64,000 nucleotides of DNA from Oasisia sp. SBJ-2009. Lineage: Eukaryota > Annelida > Polychaeta > Sabellida > Siboglinidae. Shown one piece after another: positions 60,254 through 64,000 of this stretch. The stretch spans positions 52,406,596 through 52,470,595 of the forward strand of contig OZ024854.1 in assembly GCA_964017155.1 (NCBI GenBank). Direction: 5' to 3'. Made by a program: the position numbers and the translations under genes. Position 1 is the first letter of the stretch; every line of letters begins with the position of its first letter. Below the pieces are notes generated by a model that was given only the letters and a program-made list of their open reading frames with translations, was not told the origin of the DNA and did not search any database.

Positions 60254-62949
60254 TACAGCAGGATTGTTTGACGTAGACTCTGCAAACGGCAAAGTGTATA
60301 CATATATTTACACAAACCATCTTCGTCGTCTCATGATTTGTGTATACATAAAACCCTTTTCTAACTCAGAATATATAAGGCCTGATATTAGATCAATTAA
60401 ATGTCAATTAATTACCAGCCAGCCAGGTGCGTGTGTGTGTGTGTATGTCCTATGTGCAAACTGTCGTGAGATGTTGATAGAAACCGTTTGTCCCATTGAG
60501 CACTCCACACTGTATCGTATAAACATAAGGTCGAAGGTCATATATTCCATTTGGATTATCAAAAGTGTTGTGCATTGGATCGATTCCTTACGTTAGCATT
60601 AGTTTCACGACAACCTAGAATTAGTCAGTACAGCTGTAGGCGTAATCACCATTTCCTAACAAAATTGACTCGTGCACTGTATTCGATACGATGCATGCTT
60701 TGTTTGCCTTCACGTGTAGGGCCTACAAAAGTCGTATTTCGCGTGTAATTCACACGTCGCAGCAGGTTGCGTTTTTATTCAATACAACTTTACGTATCTG
60801 TCTAGTAGTAGTAGGTACTGTGGACTTTCGTTCGAGACGGCGAACTGCGTACTGTGTCGTGGCCAACAGTTGTACTTGTTGAGTGAGATAAGAAACATCT
60901 GTTTTGTCTCGCCACGCGATCCAGTGTGTCTGCGCCTAGTTCAAAACCTGTAGTAGGCCTACTGATCAACACATGACGACAGATTACGTAAATGTCTACA
61001 TGCTACGTGACCGGTATTTCTGTTAATCAAAACAGTGGAAAATCTAACCAGACCAAGTACACAGAGCGCATTTTAATCACACACTACTGCCCCTTCTCAC
61101 AGAGAATGTGGCACCAACACATAGGCCCTACAATTACCTGAGACACTTCGTGTGTGTTGTGTGTCCGGAGACGTGACAGAAACAGTAATATTCCTTATTG
61201 TATTATTATCCACACTTGATTCCCTTTTATATATGTGATGATGAACTGCTCTTGCTCTGATATGTAAATGTAATTTATTACCAATTGTTTTGACCTATTG
61301 TATTTTAATCGTATATAATTCTTAGAATTTATTTTCGTTGTGCTCTCTTGTAGACATGTAAAACGTCACAGTAGCCTACACTTGTGCTGGGTCCTCGCTA
61401 TTATTCATGGAGTAATGTCGGAGAAATTCGTAAATACTCCATCTATAAAACGGTCATTATTTCCTACCATATTCAAATAAACGAAGGTACGCGTGTGTAG
61501 GCCTACAGTTACTTCGAATTAAGTATGTGTTAATGCATCAGCAGATTGAATCTCTCCGTGTTGCCACATGAAACGTATCCGGACATGAATCGATTAAGAA
61601 ATTCCCAAACGAGACATAACTCACGGGAATTCCCTATTCTACCTTTCGTAGGTTATAATTCGTTGTGATTTAATTTATCTTATATATTTCGAACATACAT
61701 GCAAGTGATTTATTGATCTATATAACGCCTACCATACATAATTGAACACCGTATTCTTGTTTTTGCGCAGGAATATCTATTAGGCCTATTGAAGTAAATC
61801 GGGAAAATATTTTAATTTACATTAAGTAAATATGAGCTGGTCAAACCAAATGCTGCTTGAGCGTAACGTGGCGGCGCCCTCTGGTCAATGGTACCCAAGT
61901 TTGAAACATTATACCGTGGCTGTGTGTTTATCAAATCATCGTCACATATCGTCTAAATTATAGTAACGACACAAAACAAACGCAGTTTGAGTGTAACGGC
62001 AGCGACCATTGCCAAAGACGTCCAAGGTTAAAAACTATGTCTCCTGTAAATGGTATGCTCTTACGTTTGGGCAATTGCTGTTCAAGCGTTTCAGACCCCT
62101 TTACGAGTACGTGCCGAATACGAGAGCTAAAGACATTTTGAAGTTACGTGTTGTGAAGTGCCTTGTTTCCGTGGACTTGACCTTTGTATACTGGGGTTTA
62201 GGATAACGATTAACGTAAATAAATATATCCACGTGCAGGCACAAAACCAAATATGACCCAAATTACACTTGTATCTATCATCATAGACGAGTAACATTAT
62301 GCTTAAGAGAAAACGATTCATGACTCGGTGATCGTGTGCAGGGTGGATAATATTTAAAAGAAGAAGTTAGTGGTATTTCAAAGGAATGGATCAAGAGCTT
62401 GTCCTTGCCATCAGTGTTTTTTCTCTGTGGTTTATGTTTCGATCATTTGTTGAGACGGAATTGTTTTGCAAAGGGCGCGTTATTGTATGTGTGTTCCGTG
62501 GCTTTGGAGTGAAGGAGTATGAGCAATGGAGAAGTACTGTGAACGACTGTCATGAGACCGTCCTCCGAACGTCTAGAAGAAAATGTCTCCGGAAATGTCT
62601 GCGTATATATTATATTGCGTGTGCCAACACGGTATACACATTTCCAACAAAATCAATTAAGATCAACACCCCCTCTGGCTAAATTTAGGATTAACCCATT
62701 TCTTGTATATTATGTATTCATATTATTCATTGGCGTATGTGTGTTTATTAAACAGCTCGTGTTTCTTATTTTATTGTCTGTGAGATGATCCCAAGTCTAT
62801 ATTGTTTACCTATTTTAAGCTTGTTTTACAACATTTTATTGTATGAGTAAGTTTGTTAAAATTTAATTATATCATGCTATGACAATTCTACAAGTCGGCA
62901 CAACGTAAGTATGAAAATTCGCTAAGTTAGACATAACAGTAGACTTTCC
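60254..62949. other. Intergenic sequence upstream of the plus-strand gene
   Basis: No supported gene. Six copies of the palindrome-like TAGGCCTA or TAGGSCCTA occur from 59584 to 61788. The frame at 62386-62682 (98 codons) has an N-terminal hydrophobic segment but no other support. CpG is common by eye compared with 1-47 kb. Confidence 0.5.
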
Positions 62950-63518
62950 GAATATGAAATATAATCGTTTATCAGTATGCACTGCTTGGAACATCGATCC
63001 TTGCTCTGTTTATCGGTGTACACTGAGTTCCCTGCTGTCCGCTCACGCCCGACTGACACCCCGGTCAGATCGCCTCGGGTCAGTGCACGCGCTATCACTC
63101 GCTCTTCGGCAGGAACAATGCCTATGTGACTCGTCGAAGAATCGGCCGGCTTTTCAGCTAGCGACGACGTTAGTACGTGTGGTGCAAGAAGTGATTTTTT
63201 CCATTTTTATACCTTCCCAGGGCGACTCGTCGACGCCTCTTATCAGGTCCAGACTACCACCGCTCAAGGTGGCGGCTCCGTCGCCGCGCACGTGTCAAAG
63301 TACACGTGCTTCGGGCACGGACAAAAACGCGTCCGGCGATAAACCCATTGTGGTCACCCTGTGTCGTGGTAGTTACCAGGTCCGTAGAAAAGAGCACGGA
63401 CAGAAGTGAGCAGCGCCGGCGCCGGACGGCCAACTCACGACCAGCGGCAGTCGGCGCTCAGCCCGCTCACCCTCAGTCGGGGGACAGGCGGGGAAGGGAA
63501 GGGAAGGGACGGGGCAGC
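62950..63518 (+). promoter_or_regulatory. CpG-rich 5' region of the secreted-protein gene
   Basis: Base composition becomes strongly GC- and CpG-rich from about 63000 (for example GTCGCCGCGCACGTG, ACGCGTCCGGCG) up to and past the ATG at 63519. It contains two CACGTG E-boxes or near copies around 63285-63310. No TATA box is placed convincingly. Inference: promoter and 5' UTR of the downstream gene; the transcription start is unknown. Confidence 0.5.
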
Positions 63519-63822
63519 ATGCAGCGCCTCTTCGTGTTGATCGTCGTCGTGACGGCCGTTCGCGGCTTCTCCAGCCACGTCAATGTCGACCACGTCCACG
63601 ACCACGACTACCCGTACGGCATGGGCTTGAAGGCGCCGCCCGAGCCGGCCGCACGAGAGACCGCCATCGGCAGCATCGAGCTGCAGGTGAGTGCTGACGC
63701 CAACGACCGGCGCATGGACGACCTGCAGGCGCAGCTCGACCAACTCCAGGCACAGGTCGACAAGACAACTGAAGAGAAAGTCAACATATGGCCATGGCTC
63801 TCCTTCATCTATCTCCGCCTCG
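63519..63822 (+). CDS. First coding exon of a secreted or luminal coiled-coil protein
   Basis: ATG at 63519 (context GGCAGCATGC) opens 101 codons. Residues 1-16 form a signal peptide (MQRLFVLIVVVTAVRG). Residues 19-34 are His/Asp-rich (DHVHDHDYPYG), residues 66-82 form a coiled-coil-like DDLQAQLDQLQAQVDKTTEE, followed by a hydrophobic WPWLSFIYLRL. It ends at a CTCG|GTGAGTGT donor (GT at 63823). An alternative donor, CTGCAG|GTGAGT, lies at 63686/63687 and would end the exon after 56 codons. The frame is open upstream of the ATG but holds no earlier ATG nearby. No family was recognised; secretion is inferred from the signal peptide. The rest lies beyond the window. Host-like codon use with high GC. 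Confidence 0.7.
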
Positions 63823-63824
63823 GT

Positions 63825-63944
63825 GAGTGTCACAACGGCTCCGTGTCTCTTCTCTTGAGTGTCACAACGGCCCCGTGTCTTTTCTCTCGAGTGTCACAAC
63901 GGCGCCGTGTCTCTTCTCTCGAGTGTCACAACGGCCCTGTTACA
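63825..63944. repeat. 32-bp tandem repeat starting at the splice donor, about 3.7 copies
   Basis: Units start at 63825, 63857, 63889 and 63921 with GAGTGTCACAACGGC followed by CGTGTCTCTTCTCTC. Only the first unit is preceded by GT, making the splice donor; later units have TT or TC there. Confidence 0.93.
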
Positions 63945-63947
63945 ACC

Positions 63948-64000
63948 GATAATGTAATAATCGCCCGGTAATGTAATAACTACCCGATAATGTAATAAAA
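63948..64000. repeat. 19-bp AT-rich tandem repeat at window end
   Basis: Three units of CGATAATGTAATAA-type sequence with CGCC/CTACC spacers, continuing past the window edge. Presumed intronic. Confidence 0.85.

Noticed and set aside
62386..62682. 98-codon plus frame starting with a hydrophobic segment
   Set aside because: No splice or promoter support, no recognised family, and the basic Cys-rich tail looks like chance; could be revisited with transcript data.

Overview
The window looks like nuclear DNA of an animal, probably a marine invertebrate and possibly a mollusc. The reasons are a class A GPCR exon, GT-AG splice sites, tRNA-derived SINEs, CR1-like, jockey/I-like and RTE-like LINE relics, and very abundant (AT)n tracts and minisatellites. 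The species cannot be fixed from sequence alone. No bacterial gene, operon, CRISPR array or rRNA gene was seen.

Layout. 1-912 (minus): the first coding exon of a class A GPCR, running off the left edge, with a small leader intron. 913-9788: AT-rich unique DNA with four tRNA-derived SINE-like copies elsewhere in the left half and three of them here. 9789-47274: a dense field of at least fourteen different tandem arrays (units about 13 to 45 bp) plus simple repeats, separated by unique sequence. Tandem repeats cover about 18 kb of the window by my addition. Within this field lie an unrecognised minus-strand open exon candidate (41741-42121), a coding-like relic with two TAG stops (42862-43258) and a weaker exon candidate (27133-27321). 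47512-48981: a segmental duplication, one copy carrying an extra segment with a THAP zinc-finger remnant.

49385-57546 is a retrotransposon graveyard. A CR1-like LINE is split just after its catalytic motif by a second, 5'-truncated LINE that ends in a (GAATT)n tail. Two partly duplicated RTE-like copies follow. 57594-60253 holds two DNA-transposon-like elements: a 451-bp MITE with roughly 42-bp inverted ends, and a 1.36-kb element flanked by TA that keeps a transposase-like C-terminal ORF. From about 57.5 kb rightwards CpG is visibly more frequent, and the window ends in a CpG-rich 5' region and first exon of a secreted, coiled-coil-containing protein gene on the plus strand (63519-63822).

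The two well-supported host genes are therefore partial and face outwards at the edges, about 62 kb apart. No coordinated gene system was found. The most informative content is repeat evolution: linked arrays whose units derive from each other by small indels, a 179-bp higher-order repeat, nested LINEs and a microsatellite seeded by a LINE tail. Long open frames over the arrays are composition artefacts and are not annotated as genes.
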